Below are positions 5,909 through 12,475 of a stretch of DNA of 12,568 bases, piece after piece. Below the pieces are notes generated by a model, which worked only from the letters and a program-made list of their open reading frames with translations, made no database searches and was not told the DNA's origin. The position numbers were made by a program, and so were the translations under genes. The stretch spans positions 1 to 12,568 of the forward strand of contig CAJGCQ010000029.1 in NCBI GenBank assembly GCA_904501875.1, read 5' to 3'. The DNA comes from Clostridiaceae bacterium (GTDB lineage Bacteria; Bacillota; Clostridia; Oscillospirales; Acutalibacteraceae). Positions within the stretch are counted from its first letter, which is position 1. Each line of letters opens with the position of its first letter.

Positions 5909-7788
5909 TGTATTCTGCCGAACTGCTTTTCAAGCTCCCGACGCTTGATTTCAAACGCCACGGGACGACCATGTGGACAGTACATAATATCGTCCGAATA
6001 AAGCACCCTTTCAGCTAATTTTTTTTGCTCTGTCGGGCTTGTTTTACTGCCCGCCTTAATCGCCGCCTTACAGGCAACGGTGTGATATAGGTCGTCAAGC
6101 CTTTCGAGCTCGGCGGAATGGTTTTTAATTAAGCTTTCGGCAAGCTCACCGATTAAAGCCTCAGCATCAGATGCGGTAAGAGTAGAAGGAACCGACAAAA
6201 TCCTCACCGTAGAGTTTCCGAAATCTTCAATTTCAAATCCGGCTTTTAAAAGCTCCTCGGTGTTTTGTATCACCGCAGAATATTCCTCACGGGGAAGTAC
6301 CGCCGTCACGGGGGTTAAGAGTGCCTGAACGGCTACCCCCTGTTTGCTTTTGAGCTCATTGAACAAAATACGCTCGTGGGCTGCGTGCTTATCTATCATA
6401 TAAATGCTGTCGCCCATCTGGACGATTATATATGTCAAAAAAGCCTCACCTATAAGAATTATCTCGGGGCGTTCGTCTTCTATATCCTTGGTTATGTCAA
6501 CCGATAATTCCTTTGTCGGTGAAGCCGAAATCACAACCTCGGTTTTTTGAATAGGCTGTATATTTTCGACTCTTACAGGCTCAACCCTCTCTCCGTGCTC
6601 ACCAACCGTTGAAAAATTATCCATAAACACAGGTCTTGAAGGACATCTTAAAGTGTTGTTGTTATGTAAACCAATTTCTCTCGGATAAGCTTTTTCTGCT
6701 AAAGTCTGCTCTCTTATCGCCTGTTGGCGGTAATCCTCGGTCTTCAAACGCTCAAAAGGATTAAATGATGGCTCCTTAAATTTAACCTCAGGCCTTGTAT
6801 CGCCCGCCGTCAGCGCATTTTTAACCGCAGAATAAACAGCGTCAAAAATCCTTCGCTCGTCCGAGAAACGCACCTCTGTCTTGGCAGGGTGAACATTTAC
6901 ATCAACAGTATCAAACGGGACGGTAAGATAGAGCACAAAACCGGGGAATTTGCCAATCATTGCACTGTTCTTATAAGCCTGCTCTGCCGCAGCGGTTACA
7001 GTACCCGAGCGGACAAGCCTGCCATTTAAAAAGACGAACTGATAATTTCTTGTAGGCTTACACGAAACAGGTTTGCAGGTGAGCCCCGAAACGGCAATTC
7101 GTTCTCTTTCGCCAGAAACCGGAATAAGCGTTCCTGCAAATTCTCTGCCTAAAACGCTGTAAACCGTGCCGCCTATCTTGTTATCTCCTGCAGTATTAAG
7201 AGTTTGCTTGCCGTCTCGAATGAATTTAAAGGCAATTTCAGGATGGGAAAGGGCAATTCTGTCCACCACAGCGGCGGCGGCGTTTGCCTCGGAAACATCT
7301 TTTTTAAGAAACTTCATCCTTGCGGGGGTATTGTAAAAAATATCACGGATAATTATTGTCGTCCCGTCAGGACAGCCCGCCTCTTCATACAGCTTTTCCT
7401 CTCCGCCCTCTATTATATAGTGGGTGCCAAGCTCGCTGCCCTTGGTTTTTGTGAATATTTCCACCTTAGAAACCGAGGATATTGCCGCAAGCGCCTCGCC
7501 TCTAAAGCCCAAGGTGGCTATCGCGTAAAGGTCGGCATCTGCTTTGATTTTGCTTGTGGCGTGGCGCAAAAACGCCGTAGGAACATCGCCGTGCTCAATT
7601 CCGCAACCGTTATCGGTAATCCTTAAATAGGCTATACCGCCCCTGTTTATCTCAATAGTGATGTTATTAGCTCCCGCATCGATGGAGTTTTCCACCAGTT
7701 CCTTTACAACCGATGCCGGTCTTTCCACAACCTCGCCTGCGGCGATAAGCTCGGCTACCTCTTTAGGTAAAAGATTAATTTTCGGCAT
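5905..7788 (-). CDS. mutL: DNA mismatch repair protein MutL (endonuclease type)
   Basis: MutL is the GHKL-ATPase matchmaker of mismatch repair, acting after MutS. I choose ATG 7788-7786 (627 residues). The frame extends six codons upstream, but those codons encode the ribosome site itself. ATPase motifs are KELVENSIDAG (29-39), DNGCGI (59-64) and GFRGEAL (94-100), and the transducer lysine motif VDVNVHPAKTEVRF is at 295-308. A poorly conserved linker covers about 335-440. The C-terminal dimerisation/nuclease domain has DKHAAHERILFNE at 466-478, ACKAAIKAG at 572-580 and CPHGRP at 604-609, which are the metal-binding motifs of endonuclease MutLs. In the first, the usual Gln is Lys467, and Asn477 stands where the second Glu is expected, with Glu478 next to it. 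It lies 14 nt after mutS and overlaps miaA by 4 nt. Confidence 0.96.
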   Translation of the reverse strand: MPKINLLPKEVAELIAAGEVVERPASVVKELVENSIDAGANNITIEINRGGIAYLRITDNGCGIEHGDVPTAFLRHATSKIKADADLYAIATLGFRGEALAAISSVSKVEIFTKTKGSELGTHYIIEGGEEKLYEEAGCPDGTTIIIRDIFYNTPARMKFLKKDVSEANAAAAVVDRIALSHPEIAFKFIRDGKQTLNTAGDNKIGGTVYSVLGREFAGTLIPVSGERERIAVSGLTCKPVSCKPTRNYQFVFLNGRLVRSGTVTAAAEQAYKNSAMIGKFPGFVLYLTVPFDTVDVNVHPAKTEVRFSDERRIFDAVYSAVKNALTAGDTRPEVKFKEPSFNPFERLKTEDYRQQAIREQTLAEKAYPREIGLHNNNTLRCPSRPVFMDNFSTVGEHGERVEPVRVENIQPIQKTEVVISASPTKELSVDITKDIEDERPEIILIGEAFLTYIIVQMGDSIYMIDKHAAHERILFNELKSKQGVAVQALLTPVTAVLPREEYSAVIQNTEELLKAGFEIEDFGNSTVRILSVPSTLTASDAEALIGELAESLIKNHSAELERLDDLYHTVACKAAIKAGSKTSPTEQKKLAERVLYSDDIMYCPHGRPVAFEIKRRELEKQFGRIQ

Positions 7789-7795
7789 TTTTACG

Positions 7796-7803
7796 CCTCC
7801 TTT
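7796..7803 (-). promoter_or_regulatory. Ribosome binding site that fixes the mutL start
   Basis: AAAGGAGG on the minus strand lies 7 nt before ATG 7788-7786 and touches the last base of the mutS TGA stop. Because the longer reading frame from 7806 would use this site as codons, the shorter MutL beginning MPKINLLP is the correct one. Confidence 0.85.
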
Positions 7804-10403
7804 CACATGAATTTTGCTTTGTTAACCAAATCGAATAATATCTGCATTGCCTCAATGGGTGTAAGGGTGTTTACATCAAGCAGTTTAAGCTCCTGCAAAA
7901 TATCCTGTGCGCCCTGCATTTCAAGGGGCAGCTGCATATTGGGGTCGGGGGCGGTTTTGTAGGTTACAAGCCCCTCGTCCTCGGTTTTCTTTAAAATCTG
8001 TTTTGCCCGTTTAATTACATCTTCGGGTATGCCGCCGAGCTTTGCTACCTCTATTCCGTAGCTATCGTCAGCACCACCTCTGACAATGCGCCTTAGGAAT
8101 GTTATATCGTCCCCACGCTTTTTAACGGCAATATTATAGTTCTTGACGCCTTGGAGCTCGTTTTCCATTTCAGTAAGCTCATGATAATGGGTGGCGAAAA
8201 GTGCCTTTGCACCGAGCTTCTTTTTATCGGCAACAAATTCAAGCACCGCCCTCGCTATTGACATTCCGTCAAAGGTAGAGGTGCCTCTGCCAATCTCATC
8301 AAGTATAAGCAGGCTTTTATTAGTGGCGTTTTTGAGAATATCGGCAACCTCGTTCATTTCAACCATAAAGGTAGACTGTCCCGCCGCTAAATCGTCCGAC
8401 GCACCTACACGGGTAAAAATCGCATCAACCACGCCGATTTCAGCGTCATCGGCAGGAACAAAGCAACCGATTTGTGCCATAAGGGTGATAATTGCAACCT
8501 GTCTCATATATGTGGATTTACCCGCCATATTAGGGCCGGTTATAATAGCACAGCGGTCTTCCTTCATATTAAGCATAGTGTCGTTTGCCACAAAGGGAGT
8601 TTTAATCACCTGTTCAACAACGGGGTGTCTGCCCGATTTTATGATGATTGCACCGCCGTTGTTTACAAGGGGTCGACAATATCTGTTATTGACCGATACC
8701 TCTGCCAAAGAACATAGAGAATCCAGCCGCGCTATAGCCGCAGCGGTCTTCTGAAAGCGCTTAAGCTCCTGTGCTGTCTTTTTTCTAACCCCATCAAACA
8801 GTTCGTATTCAAGCTGAACCACACGGTCCTTAGCGGTAAGCACCCGTTTTTCAATATCCTTTAGCTCCTCGGTAACAAACCTCTCGCAGTTGGTAAGGGT
8901 CTGCTTTCGTATGTAATCCTCGGGTACCTTATCAAGGAAGGAATTTGTAACCTCTATATAATAGCCGAAAACCTTATTGTAACGCACCCGCAGATTTTTA
9001 ATTCCCGTGCGCTCCCTTTCACGGTTTTCAATTTCAGCTAAAAAGGAAGTTCCGCTGTTCATATCGCTACGAATAAGGTCAAGCTCATCGCTGTATCCGT
9101 CTCTTATAAGCCCGCCCTCACGAACGGTAAAGGGGGGATTATCAACTATCGCCCTGTCAATAAGCTCGGCTATATCGTCAAGAGTATCAATCTCTGAATA
9201 TATTTCCTCTAACATCTTACAATTAACCGAAGACAGCAAATTTTTAAGTATGGGGAAATGGTGCGCCGCATCTGCAACTGCATTAAGGTCTCGGGCAGAG
9301 GCGGTGCCGTAAACCACCCTTGACATAAGGCGCTCCACATCCTTTATGCCGGACAGGTATTCCATAGCCTCGCCCCGCAAAACGGTATCCGAGCAAAGCT
9401 CCTCTACTGCGTTTTGCCTAAAATTAATACTCGTAATATTAATAAGCGGTTTTTGAAGCCAGCTTCTGATAAGCCGCTTGCCCATTGCGGTTTTGGTTTT
9501 ATCGAGCACCCACAAAAGCGAGCCCTTTTTGGACTTTGTACGCATTGTTTCGGAAAGCTCCAAATTGCGTATTGCAGTCATATCAAGCCGCATATACTGT
9601 GTTCCCGAATAAACCTCGAGCTTGTTAACAGAAATATTGCCGTTTTTACCCGTCTCGTAAAGATAATCTATGACAGCCCCCACAGCCGAAGCTATCGGGT
9701 TTTTAGTATCAATTGAGAGCTCCTTAAGCCGTGATTCGCCGAAATGCTTTAAAAGCAGCGGCTCGGTTTTTTGAGCATTAAAGCTCTCTCTCGGCCTTAC
9801 GGTTACGGTTTGGGGGAATTTTTCTGAAATACAAGTGTAAAGCTCTACGGAAGCCTTATCTAAATCCTCGGAAACCAATAGCTCTTTAGGATTAAAGCGC
9901 ACAAGCTCATCCGCAACAAAGCTAACCGAATTGTCTGTGCCTAAAACCGTAGCCTGACATTCGCCTGTTGAGGCATCGGTAAAGCAAAGCCCTACCCCGT
10001 CCTCAGTTAGAGAAACAGCGGCTAAAAAGTTATTTTTACCCTCTTCAAGCATTGCGTCCTCAATAACCGTACCGGGGGTCACAACCCTAATAATATCCCG
10101 CTTTACAATACCCTTTGCGTTGGCGGGATTCTCGGTCTGCTCACAAATAGCCACCTTGTAGCCCTTGTCAACAAGACGGGCTATATAGGCTTCACAGCTG
10201 TGATAAGGCACTCCGCACATAGGCGCACGCTCTTCCTGGCCGCAATCCTTACCCGTAAGCACCAAATCAAGCTCTTCGGAGGCTTTTTTTGCATCATCAA
10301 AAAACATCTCATAAAAATCGCCGACCCTGAAAAACAGAATACAGTCTTCACTCTGCGACTTGATCTGCATATATTGTTTCATCATAGGAGACAGCTCGTC
10401 CAC
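7803..10403 (-). CDS. mutS: DNA mismatch repair protein MutS
   Basis: MutS recognises mispairs and small loops and recruits MutL in an ATP-dependent way. At 866 residues it has full MutS1 length. The mismatch-reading FxE motif is within GDFYEMF (28-34; F30, E32). The connector, lever and clamp regions follow, with VRYNKVFGYYIEV at 472-484. The ATPase carries Walker A GPNMAGKST (623-631), STFMVEM (677-683), Walker B LLILDEIGRGTS (698-709) and ATHYHEL (737-743). Near the C-terminus QLPLEM (824-829) resembles a weak beta-clamp-binding motif. The start is GTG at 10403-10401, with GGGGGAG 5 nt upstream. The residues before MMKQYMQIK align with the usual MutS N-terminus, so the GTG is preferred over ATG codons 7-8. 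It follows the YlbF-like gene by 36 nt. Very secure. Confidence 0.98.
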   Translation of the reverse strand: MDELSPMMKQYMQIKSQSEDCILFFRVGDFYEMFFDDAKKASEELDLVLTGKDCGQEERAPMCGVPYHSCEAYIARLVDKGYKVAICEQTENPANAKGIVKRDIIRVVTPGTVIEDAMLEEGKNNFLAAVSLTEDGVGLCFTDASTGECQATVLGTDNSVSFVADELVRFNPKELLVSEDLDKASVELYTCISEKFPQTVTVRPRESFNAQKTEPLLLKHFGESRLKELSIDTKNPIASAVGAVIDYLYETGKNGNISVNKLEVYSGTQYMRLDMTAIRNLELSETMRTKSKKGSLLWVLDKTKTAMGKRLIRSWLQKPLINITSINFRQNAVEELCSDTVLRGEAMEYLSGIKDVERLMSRVVYGTASARDLNAVADAAHHFPILKNLLSSVNCKMLEEIYSEIDTLDDIAELIDRAIVDNPPFTVREGGLIRDGYSDELDLIRSDMNSGTSFLAEIENRERERTGIKNLRVRYNKVFGYYIEVTNSFLDKVPEDYIRKQTLTNCERFVTEELKDIEKRVLTAKDRVVQLEYELFDGVRKKTAQELKRFQKTAAAIARLDSLCSLAEVSVNNRYCRPLVNNGGAIIIKSGRHPVVEQVIKTPFVANDTMLNMKEDRCAIITGPNMAGKSTYMRQVAIITLMAQIGCFVPADDAEIGVVDAIFTRVGASDDLAAGQSTFMVEMNEVADILKNATNKSLLILDEIGRGTSTFDGMSIARAVLEFVADKKKLGAKALFATHYHELTEMENELQGVKNYNIAVKKRGDDITFLRRIVRGGADDSYGIEVAKLGGIPEDVIKRAKQILKKTEDEGLVTYKTAPDPNMQLPLEMQGAQDILQELKLLDVNTLTPIEAMQILFDLVNKAKFM

Positions 10404-10408
10404 TTTAA

Positions 10409-10415
10409 CTCCCCC
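10409..10415 (-). promoter_or_regulatory. Ribosome binding site of mutS (supports GTG start)
   Basis: GGGGGAG on the minus strand lies 5 nt before GTG 10403-10401. It sits in the 36-nt gap after the YlbF-like gene; that gap shows no hairpin or T-run that would stop transcription. Confidence 0.6.
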
Positions 10416-10439
10416 GCCTTCAAATAAAATAAGAATTTC

Positions 10440-10844
10440 TTAATGACAGCCGCCGCAGGAGTCACAGCTACCTGAACAGCCTGTGCTTGTGTCGCAGGTA
10501 TCGGGGTCTTCGCCCTCAAGCGACTTTGAAATTATCACATTAACCTCGTTTACCATACTGTCAAGCTCCGCCTTTGCGGTGTTGTACTCCACCATAGCGG
10601 GGGAAGACATAATATCGCTGTAAACCTTGCGGAGTTTTTCGTTGAGTTCCTTAACCTTTTGGTCATCCTTATTATCGGAACTAACCTCTTTATCAAGCTC
10701 CATACGGACGATATTAAACTGACCTATAGCTTCCTGCAGTTCGCTGTCCGAATCGTTTGCAAGCTTTGCCTTTGCGTAGCGGATAAAACGCTCGTCCTGC
10801 TGGATTAACTTGCCCAACTCTCTTGCCTTGTCGATAACATTCAT
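10440..10844 (-). CDS. YlbF/YmcA (RicF/RicA) family protein with Cys-rich C-terminal tail
   Basis: The 134-residue protein is mostly helical and charged up to about residue 110, which fits the YlbF/YmcA (Com_YlbF) fold. It ends in a tail with five cysteines (C117, C123, C127, C130, C133) and a terminal histidine, H134. In Bacillus subtilis, YlbF (RicF), YmcA (RicA) and YaaT (RicT) form a complex that carries [4Fe-4S] clusters and affects RNase Y-dependent mRNA processing and development; ymcA there neighbours miaB (ymcB). The same linkage here, immediately downstream of miaB (23-nt gap) and upstream of mutS, supports the family call. A metal or Fe-S role for the tail is inference from the cysteines. 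The ATG at 10844-10842 has AGAGG 10 nt upstream. I cannot decide between RicF and RicA, so no symbol is given. Confidence 0.85.
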   Translation of the reverse strand: MNVIDKARELGKLIQQDERFIRYAKAKLANDSDSELQEAIGQFNIVRMELDKEVSSDNKDDQKVKELNEKLRKVYSDIMSSPAMVEYNTAKAELDSMVNEVNVIISKSLEGEDPDTCDTSTGCSGSCDSCGGCH

Positions 10845-10867
10845 TGTGAAAATTCCTCTCGTTTAAT

Positions 10868-12271
10868 TTATTTTACCGTGCCTAAAAGCACGCCGTCATA
10901 TGAAGTTACTTTAACGGTTACAAATTTGCCGAGCAGAGTCTCGTCCCCTTTAAATTCAATAACCGCCGTACCTGAATTGTGGCCCGACATAAAGCCCTCG
11001 TTACTGCCCACCGAGTCACAAAGCACCCTATAGGTTTTACCGATATGCTTTTGTATATTCTTTTCGGCAATTTCCTCCTGAGCTTTTAAAAGCTCGGCAA
11101 ACCAACTGCCCTTTTCTTGCCTTGAAACGGGGTCTTCCATTACAGCTGCGGGCGTTCCCTCTCGAGGAGAATAAATAAAAGTGAAGAGCGAGGAAAACTC
11201 AACCTCTTTCACAAGGCTCAGGGTTTCCTTAAAATCTTCATAGCTTTCCCCGGGGAAACCGACAATTATATCCGAGGTAAGGGACAAGTCGGGTATCTGC
11301 TCCTTAGCATAATTTACAAGCTCTAAATACTTTTTGCGGTCATAATGCCTGTTCATACGCTTTAGTATCCTGTCGCTCCCGCTTTGGAAGGGTAGGTGCA
11401 GATGACTGCTTACCTTTTCGCAGTCCCTTATGGTATCTATAAGCTCCTTTGTGCAATCTTTTGGATGCGAGGTCATAAAGCGGATTCTGAAATCGCCTTC
11501 AAGGGAGTTAATCTGCCTTAAAAGCTCGGAAAAATTAATGCCGCAGTCGGTACCCTTGCCGTAGGAATTTACATTCTGCCCTAAAAGGGTTATATCCTTA
11601 TATCCCTCCGCAATCATTTCTTTGGCCTCGGCCAAGATTTTTTGCGGCTCTCTTGAACGCTCACGACCTCTTACATAAGGTACAATACAGTAGGTGCAGA
11701 AATTATCACAGCCGTACATAATAGGCAGCCAGCCCTTAAATGTACCATCCCTTTTAATAGGCTGGTCCTCTATTATATCACCGTTATCAAGGGTCAAATC
11801 AAATATCCGTTTTCCGCCCGAGAGGCGTTTATAAATAAACTCGGGGAGCCGGTACTGCACCTGAGTGCCGAAAACCATATCTACATAAGGATAGCTTTTT
11901 CTTATTTTATCGGCAACGCTTTGCCTTTGAGCCATACAGCCGCAAACCGCAACAATAATATCGGGATTTGCCTTTTTAAGCGCCTTTGTAGTTCCGATGT
12001 TGCCGTACACCCTGTCCTCCGCATGTTCACGAACAGCGCAGGTGTTAAATATTATAAACTGGGCTTCGTTCATGTCGTCAGTAATAGTATATCCGCATTT
12101 AGTAAGCATTCCCTTAAGCCGCTCGGAATCGCTGACATTTTGCTGACAACCGAAGGTGATAACGCAGGCTTTCGGTGTTTTTTGGTATGATTTAAGCGCA
12201 AGGGCGGCGGCTCTTTCGGCATACGCACCCTGTTCAGCCGTAATTTCGGCTGTGCCCACAAAGTTTTGCAA
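10868..12271 (-). CDS. miaB: tRNA-2-methylthio-N6-dimethylallyladenosine synthase MiaB
   Basis: MiaB is a radical-SAM methylthiotransferase that converts i6A37 made by MiaA into ms2i6A37, using two [4Fe-4S] clusters. The 467 residues contain the three N-terminal (UPF0004) cluster cysteines C42 (TFGCQQNVSDSE), C78 (FNTCAVREHAEDR) and C112 (CGCMAQR), the radical-SAM CxxxCxxC at C188/C192/C195 (YGCDNFCTYCIVPYVRG), and a C-terminal TRAM domain from about residue 405. GQNVNSYG and HLPFQSGSD are MiaB-type motifs. The start is TTG at 12271-12269. An in-frame TAA lies immediately before it, so the gene cannot begin further upstream; GTG at codon 5 is the only nearby alternative. A weak GGGGAA site lies 6 nt upstream. 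As the first gene after the promoter it may set the entry of ribosomes into the operon. Confidence 0.97.
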   Translation of the reverse strand: MQNFVGTAEITAEQGAYAERAAALALKSYQKTPKACVITFGCQQNVSDSERLKGMLTKCGYTITDDMNEAQFIIFNTCAVREHAEDRVYGNIGTTKALKKANPDIIVAVCGCMAQRQSVADKIRKSYPYVDMVFGTQVQYRLPEFIYKRLSGGKRIFDLTLDNGDIIEDQPIKRDGTFKGWLPIMYGCDNFCTYCIVPYVRGRERSREPQKILAEAKEMIAEGYKDITLLGQNVNSYGKGTDCGINFSELLRQINSLEGDFRIRFMTSHPKDCTKELIDTIRDCEKVSSHLHLPFQSGSDRILKRMNRHYDRKKYLELVNYAKEQIPDLSLTSDIIVGFPGESYEDFKETLSLVKEVEFSSLFTFIYSPREGTPAAVMEDPVSRQEKGSWFAELLKAQEEIAEKNIQKHIGKTYRVLCDSVGSNEGFMSGHNSGTAVIEFKGDETLLGKFVTVKVTSYDGVLLGTVK

Positions 12272-12277
12272 TTATAA

Positions 12278-12283
12278 TTCCCC
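12278..12283 (-). promoter_or_regulatory. Weak ribosome binding site of miaB (TTG start)
   Basis: GGGGAA on the minus strand lies 6 nt before TTG 12271-12269. It overlaps an ATG (12285-12283) in another frame, which could compete for initiation. It is a weaker match than the sites of sepF, divIVA, mutL and the HlyD-like gene. Confidence 0.45.
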
Positions 12284-12303
12284 ATTCAATCATTAATCAC
12301 TTT

Positions 12304-12332
12304 ATTATACAATATATCCCGCCGTATGTAAA
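12304..12332 (-). promoter_or_regulatory. Sigma-A (housekeeping) promoter of the miaB-rluD gene cluster
   Basis: On the minus strand TTTACA (12332-12327, five of six -35 consensus bases) is followed by exactly 17 nt and then TATAAT (12309-12304, a perfect -10 box). Transcription would begin near 12297, leaving an untranslated leader of about 25 nt before miaB. The 17-nt spacer is essentially the left (12314-12326) arm of a 13-bp palindrome, and the -35 box lies in its loop. It is the only strong promoter I found upstream of the twelve tightly packed genes, so it probably drives all of them. Confidence 0.8.
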
Positions 12333-12355
12333 GACCTTACGGCGGGATATTTTTT
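12314..12355 (+). terminator. Perfect 13-bp inverted repeat followed by T6 (terminator-like on + strand; also overlaps promoter)
   Basis: The arms at 12314-12326 (ATATCCCGCCGTA) and 12338-12350 are exact reverse complements with an 11-nt loop. On the plus strand the stem runs into T6 (12350-12355), the form of an intrinsic terminator. No plus-strand gene ends here, however, so its use as a terminator for an annotated gene is unclear. On the minus strand the hairpin lacks a T-run, yet it would form in read-through RNA from the upstream gene. It might instead act as DNA, as an operator over the miaB promoter, or belong to a dispersed repeat family. The structure is certain and its role is open. 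Confidence 0.55.
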
Positions 12356-12368
12356 ACAAAAATGTAAA

Positions 12369-12396
12369 TTTAAATATTAGACTTTAGATATTAGAC
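12369..12396. repeat. Two-copy 14-bp AT-rich tandem repeat
   Basis: TTTAAATATTAGAC (12369-12382) is followed directly by TTTAGATATTAGAC (12383-12396), differing at one base. It lies between the upstream gene's stop and the palindrome. No function is evident; it could be a slippage-prone spacer or part of a longer intergenic repeat family. Confidence 0.75.
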
Positions 12397-12475
12397 ATTA
12401 CAACGAAAAGCCGAACTTTACAGCGTATGGCAAAGATGAAGAAAGAACAGATAACCATCCCCTATCTCCCGAAAT

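Larger units (their letters stand above)
12272..12475. other. Intergenic region upstream of miaB
   Basis: This 204-nt stretch is the only non-coding gap of note. From miaB outward it holds the miaB leader, the -10 and -35 boxes, the 13-bp palindrome, a weak 6-bp hairpin (TTTACA 12353-12358 with TGTAAA 12363-12368), and the 14-bp tandem repeat. The remaining bases, 12397-12475, show no clear terminator for the upstream gene on the minus strand and no convincing small gene. Confidence 0.7.

Noticed and set aside
7204..7626. Plus-strand open frame of 140 codons
   Set aside because: Antisense to the conserved MutL ATPase region; shadow frame.
7789..7806. Six-residue extension of MutL
   Set aside because: The extra codons are the AAAGGAGG ribosome site; the family begins MPKI-like.
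8191..8754. Plus-strand open frame of 187 codons
   Set aside because: Antisense to the mutS ATPase domain; the Ser/Ala/Ile-rich product reflects the mutS codons in reverse.
12070..12285. Minus-strand 71-codon frame overlapping the miaB start
   Set aside because: No family resemblance, basic low-information sequence and inside miaB; kept only as a possible competing start, not as a gene.
12353..12368. Small palindrome TTTACA-AAAA-TGTAAA
   Set aside because: Only a 6-bp AT-rich stem; expected by chance in AT-rich intergenic DNA and not a convincing terminator for the upstream gene.
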